Shown: positions 38,438-49,436, numbered from the stretch's first letter. The stretch: 64,000 bases of DNA from a bacterium (GCA_030588745.1 JAUUXB010000002.1:1-64000); one strand, 5' to 3'. Made by a program: numbers and translations. The notes: a model not told the origin generated them from the letters alone.

Positions 38438-39706
38438 ATGAAAAGGGCATACATAATTAAAGGAAGCAAAAAACCTCTAAAAGGTGAAGTTGAAATTCAA
38501 GGCCACAAAAATGCTGCTGGCCCTATTTTAGCAGCAACCATTTTAACAAAAGAACCATGCATAATTGATAATATACCAAGAATAAGCGATATTTTAAATT
38601 TCATTGAAATGATAGAGCAGATTGGAGCTGAAGTTAAGTGGCTTAATCCTCATAAAATCAAAATAAGCACAAAAGATATTGATGCTAAAAAAATACCGGT
38701 AGATTTATTCAGAAGAATGAGGATGTCAGTGCTTTTAATTGCTCCTTTGCTTTCAAGGTTTAAAACATTCAAAGTCCCTCATCCTGGCGGAGATAAAATA
38801 GGACTAAGACCAATTTCTTCTCATTTAGACGCCTTAAAAGAATTTGGAGTCCAAATCAAAGAACAGCCTGGCTATTATATCTTTAAAGCACCAACTAAAA
38901 AATCAGGAAAAAGAGTAGTTTTAAGAGAATTCTCTGTTACAGCCACTGAAAACATGATGATGTTGGCTAGTGGAATACAAGGAAAAAGCAGAATTGAAAC
39001 AGCTGCCTGTGAACCACATGTTCAGGATTTAGGAAGATTCTTACAAAAAATGGGGGCTAAAATCAAAGGTATTGGCACTCACACTGTAAAAATAGAAGGA
39101 AAAGAAAATTTAGCTGGAGCAAAACATTCAATATGTCCTGATTTTACAGAGGCTGGTACATTTTTCCTGGCTTTTGCTTTAACTGGTGGTGAAGGCAGAA
39201 TTAAGAATATTGACCCAAGCGCTTTAACGTTTTTCTTGGAAAAAATGAAAGATATTGGAGTAAATTTTGAAGTTAAAAAAAATGAAATCATAGTGAAAAA
39301 ATCAAAAGATTTTAAAGCTGTAAAAATTCAATCACTTCCATTCCCAGGATTTCCTACTGACCTCCAGCCTCAAGCAACAGTTCTATTAACTCAAGCAAAA
39401 GGAAAATCTTTAATCCACGACCCTCTATATGAAAATAGATTTAGCCACTTACAGGAACTAAGAGCAATGGGAGCTGATATTGAGATTACTGACCCTCATA
39501 GAGCTTTAATATTTGGAAAAACAAAATTTATTGCAAACCATATTACTGCTACTGATATTAGGGCAGGAGCAACACTGATTTTAGCAGCTTTAATTGCTAA
39601 GGGAACAAGTAAAATTCATAACGTTCATCAAATTGAAAGAGGTTATGAAAGATTTGATGAAAAGTTGAAAAAATTAGGAGCTGACATTAAAATTAAAAAT
39701 CTTTAA
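38438..39706 (+). CDS. murA: UDP-N-acetylglucosamine 1-carboxyvinyltransferase
   Basis: LKGEVEIQGHKNAAGPILAAT and EPSP-synthase-fold repeats. Confidence 0.92.
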   Translation: MKRAYIIKGSKKPLKGEVEIQGHKNAAGPILAATILTKEPCIIDNIPRISDILNFIEMIEQIGAEVKWLNPHKIKISTKDIDAKKIPVDLFRRMRMSVLLIAPLLSRFKTFKVPHPGGDKIGLRPISSHLDALKEFGVQIKEQPGYYIFKAPTKKSGKRVVLREFSVTATENMMMLASGIQGKSRIETAACEPHVQDLGRFLQKMGAKIKGIGTHTVKIEGKENLAGAKHSICPDFTEAGTFFLAFALTGGEGRIKNIDPSALTFFLEKMKDIGVNFEVKKNEIIVKKSKDFKAVKIQSLPFPGFPTDLQPQATVLLTQAKGKSLIHDPLYENRFSHLQELRAMGADIEITDPHRALIFGKTKFIANHITATDIRAGATLILAALIAKGTSKIHNVHQIERGYERFDEKLKKLGADIKIKNL

Positions 39707-39726
39707 AAATATTTCTTCAAATACAA

Positions 39727-39748
39727 AACCCGCTTTTAGCGGGTTTTT
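39727..39748. terminator. Terminator between murA and convergent OFOR operon
   Basis: CCCGCttttaGCGGGTTTTT. Confidence 0.85.
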
Positions 39749-39764
39749 GTGCTTGAGAATTAGT

Positions 39765-40631
39765 TTACTGGAACTGCTTTATCATTTTCTCCCAATCAAC
39801 TTCTCTTTTAACTTTATACCAAGGGTCTTTTAATGTTTCTCTTTTCTCTTCAAAGCTTGGTTTGTTTATTTTATAGAACACACCAATGGGGATTTTAGCA
39901 CTCTCATCTAGAGAATAATTCCATTCATGAGCTTTTTTCAAAGCCTCCTCATAATTAGAACTGTCATGATTGTCTAACTTATAAATCCTTTCCTCTAAAT
40001 ATTCTTTTGGATTATTGTAAATCAAACAGGGCTGAAGCACATCAACTAAAGCAAATCCTTTATGCATTATTGCTTTTTTAAACAATTCTTTTAAATGATC
40101 TTTTTCATTGGTATAACCACGAGCCACAAAAGTAGCTCCACTTACCAAAGCCAGTGCAATTGGATTTATTGGTTCTTCTAATTTTCCAAATGGAGTTGAA
40201 CCACTAATGAACCCTTTTTCTGAAGTAGGACTTGCCTGGCCAGTAGTTAAAGCAAAGGTTTTGTTGTTGTGCACAACCATTGTTAAATCATTATTATAAC
40301 GGCAGGCATGAATGAAATGAGCCATTCCTTCAGCATAAGTATCACCATCTCCCCCAAAACCAATTACAGTTAATTCTGGATTGCCTACCTTCATTCCAAT
40401 ACAAGGAGGAATAACCCTGCCATGCAAGCTGTAAAATCCATTAATGTTAATGTAATCAAAAATCTTAGCATGACATCCAATACCAGATGCCATTACAATG
40501 TTTTTTTTCTTAATCTTGTTCTCTTTCACTAAATCTACTAAAGCATTCTGGATAGCATTCAAAAGCATGAAATTATAACATCCTAGGCACCAAGTATTAA
40601 TTTCTTTTGTTTGAAAATCTTGTATTTTCAT
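39765..40631 (-). CDS. 2-oxoacid:ferredoxin oxidoreductase beta subunit
   Basis: TWCLGCYN, MASGIGCHAK, GFGGDGDTYAEG TPP-binding. Confidence 0.88.
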   Translation of the reverse strand: MKIQDFQTKEINTWCLGCYNFMLLNAIQNALVDLVKENKIKKKNIVMASGIGCHAKIFDYININGFYSLHGRVIPPCIGMKVGNPELTVIGFGGDGDTYAEGMAHFIHACRYNNDLTMVVHNNKTFALTTGQASPTSEKGFISGSTPFGKLEEPINPIALALVSGATFVARGYTNEKDHLKELFKKAIMHKGFALVDVLQPCLIYNNPKEYLEERIYKLDNHDSSNYEEALKKAHEWNYSLDESAKIPIGVFYKINKPSFEEKRETLKDPWYKVKREVDWEKMIKQFQ

Positions 40632-40633
40632 AA

Positions 40634-42277
40634 TTAGAATTGTTTAATCGTATTAATTATTGTTTCAGGAATAAATGGACGAGCATCATACTGCAATACT
40701 TTGTTTTTAATAATATGGCCAGTTTTCTCAGCAATAATATCACCTAGTTGTCCAGTAGCATTATTCTCAACCAATACCACTTTATCAGAACTCTCAAGCT
40801 CTTTTTTAACCATATCAGTTGGAAATGGATTAATGTAAGAAATCTGCATAAACCTATAATCATCTAAATCTTTTAAAGCATCGAGAATTGCTCCTTTTGT
40901 TGAGCCCCAACCAACTATTAAATTCTTTCCTTGACCATAAACACTTACTGGATTTAATTTATTAATCTCATCAGTAATAGTTTTTTCTTTCTTCAATCTT
41001 TTATCAGTCATCTTATTCATCCACTCACCTTCTTCAGTAGTATTTCCATATTCATCATGCTCATAACTTGTGACTTTAATAATTGGTCCCTGACCAGGAA
41101 CAGCACGAGGAGAATTGCCATCTTCTGTAATTTTATACCCCCTATAATCATCTGAGGGGTTTTCAATAATAAACCTATCAGAACTAACAGAAGATTTTTC
41201 AAGTTTATCAAAAGTATAATCACTTTCTGCTAAATGCTTGTCAGAAACAAGTATAACTAAACTTCTGTACTTATTAGCTAAATAAAATGCCTCTTGAGTT
41301 CTGATTATTGCTTCCTGAGGATCTCCTGGAGCAACAACGATTCTTGTGAATTCACCTTGGCCAATATTAACTGCAAACTTCAAATCAGCCTGAGCAGTGT
41401 AAGTTGGAACACCGCTAGCAGGACCAGTTCTCTGAGCTAAGTATACAACTAAAGGAATTTCACCCATTCCAGCCAAGCTCATTGCCTCACCCATCAAAGC
41501 AAACCCTCCTCCTGAAGTTCCAACCATGGCTTTAGCACCAGCAAAAGAAGCACCAAGAGCAGCATTAACAACTGCAATTTCACTTTCAAGTTGTATAACT
41601 AATAAATTATGATCTTTTTCTTTTGCTGCTAAATGATGCAGGATTGCAGTAGCTGGTGTCATTGGATAAGCAATATACACATCAATATTAGATACAATTG
41701 CTCCTGTGCTGACTGCTTTACTTCCAGAAATAAAGTATTTTTGACCGTCCAGTGGCTTGAAATCTTCTACTTTTTCTCCAAGACCATAGCCTATTTTTGC
41801 TGATTCTTTAATTAAATTAATCTTCTTTCCTCCAAATCTTTCTTCTAATTCTTTCATTAAAAAATCTTCAGTCATTCCAAAATACTTGAACAGCCAGCCA
41901 ATTAAAATATCATTCTCTATTACTGGCTTAGCATTTAAGTTTTTTAAGATAGGTTGTATATCAATAGGATAAAACTTTTTTTCTGTTTTTAAATCCTTAT
42001 CACCTACAATAAAACCATTTTCTTTTAAACCTTTAGCATGTTTATCAATTGTAGTCTGATCAAGTGCAATAATTAGATCATATTTATTGCTGTGGGAATA
42101 AACAGGTTTATCAGAGATTTTAATTACATTGAAATTATGACCTCCCCTTATTAATGAAGGATAGTCCCTGTAATTAAAAACATAATAACCTGAAGAAGAA
42201 AAAACCTCTCCTATAAAGTATGAGGTTACATTGGTTCCTTGGCCCGCTTTCCCTCCAATTAAAATTGTTTTTTCCAT
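40634..42277 (-). CDS. 2-oxoacid:ferredoxin oxidoreductase alpha subunit with fused gamma domain
   Basis: ILIGGKAGQGTNVTSYFIGE...YPSLIRGGHNFN then AYPMTPATAILHHLA...GTSGGGFALMGEA. Confidence 0.88.
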   Translation of the reverse strand: MEKTILIGGKAGQGTNVTSYFIGEVFSSSGYYVFNYRDYPSLIRGGHNFNVIKISDKPVYSHSNKYDLIIALDQTTIDKHAKGLKENGFIVGDKDLKTEKKFYPIDIQPILKNLNAKPVIENDILIGWLFKYFGMTEDFLMKELEERFGGKKINLIKESAKIGYGLGEKVEDFKPLDGQKYFISGSKAVSTGAIVSNIDVYIAYPMTPATAILHHLAAKEKDHNLLVIQLESEIAVVNAALGASFAGAKAMVGTSGGGFALMGEAMSLAGMGEIPLVVYLAQRTGPASGVPTYTAQADLKFAVNIGQGEFTRIVVAPGDPQEAIIRTQEAFYLANKYRSLVILVSDKHLAESDYTFDKLEKSSVSSDRFIIENPSDDYRGYKITEDGNSPRAVPGQGPIIKVTSYEHDEYGNTTEEGEWMNKMTDKRLKKEKTITDEINKLNPVSVYGQGKNLIVGWGSTKGAILDALKDLDDYRFMQISYINPFPTDMVKKELESSDKVVLVENNATGQLGDIIAEKTGHIIKNKVLQYDARPFIPETIINTIKQF

Positions 42278-42297
42278 AAATTTTTTTGTTTTCTTAA

Positions 42298-44106
42298 TTA
42301 CTCAACAGTTACACTTTTCGCCAAATTCCTTGGTTTATCAACGTCACGGTCAAGTGCTATAGCTATATAATACGCGAAAAGATGAAGTGGGATAACTGAC
42401 AACATAGGAGTTAACATTTCCAAAGTTTTTGGTATATAAATTACATCATCAACTATCTCTTTTATCCTTTCGTTACCCTCAGTAGCAATTGCAAGAACTG
42501 GTCCTTTCCTTACTTTTACTTCTTCAACACCTAAAATCATTTTATCGTATACAGAATCAGAAGGACAGACTGCTATTGTTGGGAAGTTCTCGTCAACTAA
42601 AGCCAAGGGTCCATGTTTTAATTCACCGCTAGCTCCTCCTTCAGCATGAAGATAAGAAATCTCTTTTAGCTTTAGAGCTCCTTCCAAAGCAATAGGGAAA
42701 TTATATTTTCTTCCAATAAACCAGAAGTTTTTGAAATCTTTATATTTTTCGGCTATAGCTTTGATTTGTTCTTTATTTTCTAAAATTTGTTTGGCAAGTT
42801 CAGGCACTCTAGCAAGCTCTGAAACAATTCTTTTACCCATTACTAAAGACATATTGCGCTGCCTTCCCAGATAAACTGAAAGCATTGCTAAGGTTGCAAT
42901 TTGACCTAAAAACACTTTTGTAGAAGCAACAGCAATTTCAGGACCTGAACGGGTATAAATTCCTGCATCTGTTTCTCTTGCCTGGGTTGAACCAACAACG
43001 TTTGTTATTCCCAAAGTTAAAATATCTTTCTTTTTCAACTCGCCTATCCCTGCCAAAGTATCAGCAGTTTCACCTGACTGGGAAACAAACACAGCAGCAG
43101 TGTTTTTATCAATAATTGGTTTTCTGTATCTAAATTCAGAACCAATCTCTGCTTCAGACAAAATACCAGCGTACTCCTCAAGCATGTATTTGCCAATTTT
43201 TGAAGCATAACCAGCAGTACCACAGGCAACTAAAACAATTCTGTTAATTTTATTTAATCTATTCCTAACGCTATCCAATCCACCAAGTCTTACTGTTCCT
43301 TCATCAGGAATCAACCTACCCCGGATTGCATTTTCAATTGTTTCTGGCCCTTCCATTATTTCTTTAAGCATGAAATGCTCATATCCTTTTTTCTGGGCAT
43401 CTTCTGGAGTCCAATCAATAGAAACCATTGGTTTTTCTTTAAGAATAAAAAAGTCCTCTGGCTTTAGAACAGCAACTTCATTATCATCTAAAGTAATAAC
43501 TTGTCTGGTATGGGTTATTATTGCTGATGGATCAGATGCAACTAAAAGCTCATTCTGACCAACACCTAAAATCATTGGTGAAGATAAACGCGCAGCTACA
43601 ATTTTCTGAGGCTCTTTTTTAGACATCAAGGCAATACCATATGTTCCTCTTATATCTTTTAAGATTTTTCTAAGTGCTTCTTCCAAGCTACCATTATAGT
43701 TCTCTTCAACCAAGTGGCACAATACTTCTGTATCAGTTTCGCTTGTAAATTTGTGGCCTTTTGAGATTAATTTTTCTTTAAGCTCTTTATAGTTTTCAAT
43801 AATACCGTTATGAACTAAGAAAATGTTTTTATCACAGTCAAAATGAGGATGGGCATTTTCATTTGTCACAGCCCCAGTGGTGCTCCATCTTGTATGTCCA
43901 ATACCAGTAGTTCCTTCAACGGTTAAATTTGAAAGCTCTTCTGATCTGGAAATTTTACCTATTTTTTTATGAATAAACGGTTCTTTGTCTTTATTAAAAA
44001 CGCAAAAACCGTAGCTGTCATAGCCGCGGTATTCCATTCTTCTTAGACCAGATATCAGAATTGGCAGGGCTTGTTTTTTACCTAAATAACCTATAATGCC
44101 GCACAT
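42298..44106 (-). CDS. glmS: Glutamine-fructose-6-phosphate aminotransferase
   Basis: MCGIIGYLG N-terminal nucleophile; SIS domains. Confidence 0.95.
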   Translation of the reverse strand: MCGIIGYLGKKQALPILISGLRRMEYRGYDSYGFCVFNKDKEPFIHKKIGKISRSEELSNLTVEGTTGIGHTRWSTTGAVTNENAHPHFDCDKNIFLVHNGIIENYKELKEKLISKGHKFTSETDTEVLCHLVEENYNGSLEEALRKILKDIRGTYGIALMSKKEPQKIVAARLSSPMILGVGQNELLVASDPSAIITHTRQVITLDDNEVAVLKPEDFFILKEKPMVSIDWTPEDAQKKGYEHFMLKEIMEGPETIENAIRGRLIPDEGTVRLGGLDSVRNRLNKINRIVLVACGTAGYASKIGKYMLEEYAGILSEAEIGSEFRYRKPIIDKNTAAVFVSQSGETADTLAGIGELKKKDILTLGITNVVGSTQARETDAGIYTRSGPEIAVASTKVFLGQIATLAMLSVYLGRQRNMSLVMGKRIVSELARVPELAKQILENKEQIKAIAEKYKDFKNFWFIGRKYNFPIALEGALKLKEISYLHAEGGASGELKHGPLALVDENFPTIAVCPSDSVYDKMILGVEEVKVRKGPVLAIATEGNERIKEIVDDVIYIPKTLEMLTPMLSVIPLHLFAYYIAIALDRDVDKPRNLAKSVTVE

Positions 44107-44109
44107 TGT

Positions 44110-46506
44110 TTAAATTACAATGTTTATTAATTTGCCTGGAACGAAAATTATCTTTTTAATACCTTTACCTAATATTCTTTTTTTAACTTTTTCACGATTT
44201 AGTGTCAAATCGCGTGCTTCATCTTCAGAGACATTAGCTTCTACCTTAATTTTATCCCGAACCCTACCATTAATCTGAATTATTAAAGTAATTGTTTTTT
44301 CTTTTGCCAATTTCTCATCATATTTTGGCCAGGACTGGTTATGAATTGAATCTTTGTTGCCAATTTCTTTCCAAAGCTCTTCAGTAATATGAGGTGCAAA
44401 TGGAGCCAGTAGTAATAGCATTCTTTCCACTACATCTTTCCCAATATCATCCTTATTCTTAAAGCCAAAATTAATAAATTCCATAAAAGCAGCTATAGCT
44501 GTATTAAATTTCATTTTCTCCATGTCAGTTTCTACTTTCCTGTTAAGTTTGTGAATTTCTTTAACAGCCTCTCTGTTACTTTTTTCATTTTTAAAGCACT
44601 GCAAAACCAATTTCCAAACTTTATTTAAAAACCTATTAACGCCTTTTACCCCTTTACTATTCCAGGAAATTGCCTGCTCAAAAGGACCTATAAACATTTC
44701 ATAAACTCTTAAAGTATCAGCGCCGTACTCTTTAACAATATCATCTGGATTAATAACATTACCAAAAGATTTAGACATTTTTCTGCCATCTTCAGCTAAG
44801 ACAATGCCATGAGAAGTTCTTTTTTGATATGGTTCTGGTTGGGGAACAACTTTAATATCATAAAGAAATTTATAAATAAATCTGGAGTATAAAAGATGCA
44901 AAGTAGTGTGCTCCATTCCACCATTGTACCAATCAACTGGCATCCAATAATCTATTTTCTTTTTATCGGCAATTTCCTTGTCATTATTTGGATCAACATA
45001 TCTTAAATAATACCAATTTGAACCTGCCCAGTTAGGCATAGTATCAGTTTCTCTTTTTGCGCTGCCTTTACATTTTGGACATTTAACATTAACCCAATCA
45101 TTAATAACAGCTAAAGGAGATTCTCCTGTTTCAGTTGGTTCGTATTTCTCAACATAAGGAAGCTCAACTGGTAAATCTTTTTCTGACACTGGAACTGCTC
45201 CACACTTTTGACAATGAATGATTGGAATTGGCTCTCCCCAATAATGCTGACGTGAAAATACCCAATCCCTTAATTTATAATGAACTTGTTTTCTGCCAAG
45301 TTTTCTTTTTTCAAACCATTCAGTAATTTTCTTAATTGCCTCTTTTGATTTTAAATTATTAAACTCTCCTGAATTGACTAAAGTTCCATATTCAACAAAA
45401 GCTTGTTTTGAAACATCTCCTCCTTTTATTACTTCTCTTATCTCTAAATTATACTTCTTGGCAAACTCATAATCACGTTTGTCATGAGCAGGAACAACCA
45501 TTACAGCTCCACCACCATAAGTTGCAACCACATAATCACCAATCCAAACAGGAATCTTTTCATTATTAATTGGATTAATACAATATGAACCAGTAAAAAC
45601 TCCTGTTTTTTCTTTTTCTAATTTTGTTCTTTCAAATTCTGTTTTATTCTTTGATTGTTTGATGTATTTCTCAACTTCTTTTAATTGTTCTTTTTTAACT
45701 ATTTTTTCAACCAGCTTATGTTCAGGAGCTAAAACAATTGCAGTGCTTCCGAAAATAGTATCAGCCCTAGTAGTAAAAACAGATATGATTTCACTGGAAT
45801 CTTCTATCTTAAAATCAATTTCAACTCCATAACTTCTGCCAATCCAGTCAATTTGTTGAACTTTAATTTTTTCTAAAAAATTAACTTTTTCTAAATCTTC
45901 AATCAACCTATCAGCATATTTTGTAATCTTAAGCATCCATTGTTTTAATTCTTTTTTTGTAACCTGGGCTTTACACCTTTCACATTTTCCATCAATAACT
46001 TCTTCATTTGCCAAGCCAATTTTGCATGACGGACACCAGTTAATTGGAATTTTTGCCTGATAAGCTAAATTATTTTCAAAAAGTTTTAAAAATATCCACT
46101 GAGTCCATTTATAATACTTAGGGTCAGTTGTATTTACTTCTCTTGACCAGTCAAAAGAAAGACCTAAGCTTTTAAGCTGTCTTTTAAAATTAGAAATGTT
46201 TTGTTCAGTAGCTTTTTCGGGATGAATTCCTGTTTTAATAGCATAGTTTTCTGTTGGCAAACCAAAAGCGTCCCAGCCAATTGGAAACATTACATTATAA
46301 CCATGCATTCTATATTTTCGTGAAATTGCATCTAGGGCTGAATAAGACCTGCAATGACCAACATGAAGACCAACTCCAGATGGATAGGGAAATTCAATAA
46401 GAATGTACTTTTTAGGTTTTTTTGAAAAATCTTCAGCTCTATAAAAAACCTTCTTTTCCCAAAACTTCTGCCATTTTGGCTCTATTTTTTGAGGTTCGTA
46501 TTCCAT
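44110..46506 (-). CDS. leuS: Leucyl-tRNA synthetase
   Basis: PYPSGVGLHVGH, editing domain, KMSKS motif (RKMSKSFGN). Confidence 0.95.
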   Translation of the reverse strand: MEYEPQKIEPKWQKFWEKKVFYRAEDFSKKPKKYILIEFPYPSGVGLHVGHCRSYSALDAISRKYRMHGYNVMFPIGWDAFGLPTENYAIKTGIHPEKATEQNISNFKRQLKSLGLSFDWSREVNTTDPKYYKWTQWIFLKLFENNLAYQAKIPINWCPSCKIGLANEEVIDGKCERCKAQVTKKELKQWMLKITKYADRLIEDLEKVNFLEKIKVQQIDWIGRSYGVEIDFKIEDSSEIISVFTTRADTIFGSTAIVLAPEHKLVEKIVKKEQLKEVEKYIKQSKNKTEFERTKLEKEKTGVFTGSYCINPINNEKIPVWIGDYVVATYGGGAVMVVPAHDKRDYEFAKKYNLEIREVIKGGDVSKQAFVEYGTLVNSGEFNNLKSKEAIKKITEWFEKRKLGRKQVHYKLRDWVFSRQHYWGEPIPIIHCQKCGAVPVSEKDLPVELPYVEKYEPTETGESPLAVINDWVNVKCPKCKGSAKRETDTMPNWAGSNWYYLRYVDPNNDKEIADKKKIDYWMPVDWYNGGMEHTTLHLLYSRFIYKFLYDIKVVPQPEPYQKRTSHGIVLAEDGRKMSKSFGNVINPDDIVKEYGADTLRVYEMFIGPFEQAISWNSKGVKGVNRFLNKVWKLVLQCFKNEKSNREAVKEIHKLNRKVETDMEKMKFNTAIAAFMEFINFGFKNKDDIGKDVVERMLLLLAPFAPHITEELWKEIGNKDSIHNQSWPKYDEKLAKEKTITLIIQINGRVRDKIKVEANVSEDEARDLTLNREKVKKRILGKGIKKIIFVPGKLINIVI

Positions 46507-46564
46507 ATTTTATTTTTCATCTTATCCTCTAATTTTTAATTTGTAAACTTGTTATAATGGAATT

Positions 46565-47662
46565 ATGAAAACTGCTTTAATTTACAGCCCGGAATTAAAA
46601 AACTATAGTTTTGGCAAAGGACACCCCTTTACAAGTGAAAGGTTTGAGAATTTTATTAATTTTGCAAAACAAAAACTTCCTAACTTTAATGAAGTTTTTG
46701 AAGAAATTATTCCTGAATCTGCTACAGAAAAGGATTTAAAATTAGTTCATAGTCAAGAATATATTGAAGCAATATCCAAAGCTTCAAAAGGTATTATCTT
46801 GCCTAATATTTTCCAATACACGACAACAGATAATCTTGATCCTTCAACTGGTTATATCCCAAAAGGAATACATGAAGCTGGCAAAATAGCAGTAGGTACT
46901 TCTTTAAAAGCTAGTGAATTAGTCTTTAAAGGAAAGTTTAAGAAAGCTATATCTTTGGGTGGCGGACTCCACCATGCAAAAAGAGAAAAAGGGGAGGGTT
47001 TTTGTATATATAATGATGTAGCTATTTGTGCTAAAGAATTACTTAAAAAAGGATTAAAAAGAATCTTAGTTTTAGATACAGATGCTCACGCAGGCAATGG
47101 AACTTCTGAAACTTTCTATAATGAAAATAAAGTTTTATTTATTGATATTCATCAAGATCCAGCAAGTTTGTATCCTGGAACAGGATTTTTGAATGAAATA
47201 GGCGAAGGCAAGGGAAAAGGTTTTACAATTAATATTCCTCTTTCGCTAGGAGCTAGTGATAAATCCTATGAATATGTATTTGAAGAAATTATTTTTCCGA
47301 TAGCTAAAGAATTCAAACCAGAAATTATTATAAGAAATGGGGGTTCTGACCCTTATTTTGGAGACGGTTTAACTAATCTTGGGTTAACTTTAGATGGGTT
47401 TAGAATAATTGGAGAAAAAGTACGGATTTTAGCTAAAGAGGTTTGTGATGGTAAAGAAATTGACCTTATAGCTTCAGGGTACAACCAAAAGGTTTTACCT
47501 ATAACATGGCTTTCTTTAATTTCAGGCCTTTTGGATTTAAAAATAAAATTAAAAGAACCTCAAAAGTTAATCTTTCCAAAAGATTTCAAGTTAAAAGAAA
47601 CAAAAGAGATAGTAAAGGAATTAAAATCTCTTCTTAAAAACTATTGGAGGTGTTTTAATTAA
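46565..47662 (+). CDS. Histone-deacetylase/acetoin-utilization (AcuC)-like deacetylase
   Basis: GGGLHHAKREKGEGFCIYNDVAICA, LDTDAHAGNGT, NGGSDP. Confidence 0.85.
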   Translation: MKTALIYSPELKNYSFGKGHPFTSERFENFINFAKQKLPNFNEVFEEIIPESATEKDLKLVHSQEYIEAISKASKGIILPNIFQYTTTDNLDPSTGYIPKGIHEAGKIAVGTSLKASELVFKGKFKKAISLGGGLHHAKREKGEGFCIYNDVAICAKELLKKGLKRILVLDTDAHAGNGTSETFYNENKVLFIDIHQDPASLYPGTGFLNEIGEGKGKGFTINIPLSLGASDKSYEYVFEEIIFPIAKEFKPEIIIRNGGSDPYFGDGLTNLGLTLDGFRIIGEKVRILAKEVCDGKEIDLIASGYNQKVLPITWLSLISGLLDLKIKLKEPQKLIFPKDFKLKETKEIVKELKSLLKNYWRCFN

Positions 47663-48499
47663 CTAAATATTAAAAAGCTCTCTGGCGTTTTGAGTTGTAA
47701 TTTCAGCTAATTTTTCGAAGCTGATTTTTTTTACTTTGGCAATATGCTCTGCAATATATTTTACAAAAATAGGTTCATTACGCTTAGCTTCAACACCTTT
47801 TGGAACTAAATAAGGACAATCTGTTTCAATTAAAATCTTGTCTAAAGGGGTTATCTCAATAACTTTTTTAAAATCAATACCTTCAATGTTTTTAAAAATT
47901 ATTCCATTAAAACCAATGTAATATCCTAAATCCAAATCTTTTTTAATATCATCAACAGTGCCAACAAAACTGTGAGCAACTGCTTTTTTAGGTCTTAAAT
48001 CAGGATTCTCGGATAAAATTTTAAATAAATCATTGTTGGCCATACGGCAGTGAAAAATCACTGGTAAATTCAATTCTTTTGCCAATTTTAATTGTTGTAA
48101 CAATAATTCTCTCTGTTTATCTTTAAATAATTCTTTTTTCTTTTTAGTTTTTGGCTTCCAATAATAATCCAGTCCAATTTCACCAATGGCTACTACTTTT
48201 TTAGAACTTGCCAAGCTTTTGTATCTCTCATAATCAAATTCTTTTTCATAATTCTCTCCTTCCAGTTTGTCAGGTTTTAGTTTTATTAATCCTGTATCTA
48301 AGTTTATAGGATGAAGACCAATTGAAGCTGATATTCCTTTTTCAGAACTTTCTGCAATTTCTACTGCTTTTTTTGAGGTCTTAAAATTACTCCCAACATT
48401 TATCATCCAGACATTATTCTCTAAACATTTTTTGATTACCTTTTCTCTGTCTTTTTCAAAAGCCCTAAAATTTAAGTGAGCATGGGTATCAATTAGCAT
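47663..48499 (-). CDS. TatD family metal-dependent hydrolase
   Basis: LIDTHAHLNF, GEIGLDYYW, IETDCPYL. Confidence 0.92.
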   Translation of the reverse strand: MLIDTHAHLNFRAFEKDREKVIKKCLENNVWMINVGSNFKTSKKAVEIAESSEKGISASIGLHPINLDTGLIKLKPDKLEGENYEKEFDYERYKSLASSKKVVAIGEIGLDYYWKPKTKKKKELFKDKQRELLLQQLKLAKELNLPVIFHCRMANNDLFKILSENPDLRPKKAVAHSFVGTVDDIKKDLDLGYYIGFNGIIFKNIEGIDFKKVIEITPLDKILIETDCPYLVPKGVEAKRNEPIFVKYIAEHIAKVKKISFEKLAEITTQNARELFNI

Positions 48500-48587
48500 A
48501 TAATAGTTATTTTATCTAAATACAGAATCTTTTCAATTTAAAAAAAAAGAAGTCATTTAATGACTAATAGAACGGATCTATATTTTT

Positions 48588-48980
48588 TTAAAAATTATTA
48601 TTCTCTTCTTTGAAATCTACTCTGGGGACTTCCAAAAAGTCTAAGTTATAAGTTAAACAAAAGCCTGTTATTAGCTTAAGATCAGCTGTGGTGGGATTGC
48701 GTAAAATAAATTCATTCAATTTAGTCCTAGGTATTGCTTGGAAGAAAACAATAGGATTTTCTCTACCCCACAAAACCCAGTGTCTCCAGTATTTCATGTT
48801 CTCAAGTTCCTCTTTTGCATCCTCGTCCTCGGCTGCTTTTTTTTCTAACTCCTTAGCCTTTTTTTTCTTTTTTATATAATCAGTAAAGTACATTTTCTTA
48901 AAAATTTCTAATAATTTTGAAGCTTCCCCGCTAGAGTATTCAAAGATTTCTAATCTTTCTTTCTTTTTGTCCAATTTCAA
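48588..48980 (-). CDS. Hypothetical protein, 130 aa, TTG start
   Basis: Strong SD GAGGAGGTAA directly before TTG. Confidence 0.6.
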   Translation of the reverse strand: MKLDKKKERLEIFEYSSGEASKLLEIFKKMYFTDYIKKKKKAKELEKKAAEDEDAKEELENMKYWRHWVLWGRENPIVFFQAIPRTKLNEFILRNPTTADLKLITGFCLTYNLDFLEVPRVDFKEENNNF

Positions 48981-49077
48981 TTACCTCCTCTTTGATTTTT
49001 AATTATATTATTATGAAATTGCTAAACTCACCCTATCACACAATATCCCTGAAAGTCAAGAGTTTTAGAGAAAATAA

Positions 49078-49104
49078 AAAAAGAGGGTGTTTACCACCCC
49101 TTTA
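49078..49104 (-). terminator. Terminator of the 103-aa gene
   Basis: GGGGTGgtaaaCACCCTCTTTTTTT. Confidence 0.75.
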
Positions 49105-49124
49105 ATAATTTTGAATGTTCTCCT

Positions 49125-49436
49125 TCATATCTTCAACTTCAAATTCCTTTTCAGTGTTTCTAAATTTTTTTTCTCTTTCTCGATAAGTAAATTTAAATAG
49201 TAAGCCTCCGAAAAGCATTTACCATTATTTTTCCTTACTGTCGTAACAATTAGATATTTTTCTTCAGACGAGAGACTATAAGTATCTTCTCCTTGATTAG
49301 CTGAATTATTCTTTGTGTTAACTGGCTTTATTTTCTTCCATTTCCCTTCCTGACATGAAAGTACAATAGTCTGCGCATTGTGTCCTCCTACTCTCCCTCT
49401 TCCAAAACTAACTTTTATTATTGGAATCCTATTCAT
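49125..49436 (-). CDS. Hypothetical protein, 103 aa
   Basis: SD CAGGAGG upstream, terminator downstream. Confidence 0.55.
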   Translation of the reverse strand: MNRIPIIKVSFGRGRVGGHNAQTIVLSCQEGKWKKIKPVNTKNNSANQGEDTYSLSSEEKYLIVTTVRKNNGKCFSEAYYLNLLIEKEKKNLETLKRNLKLKI

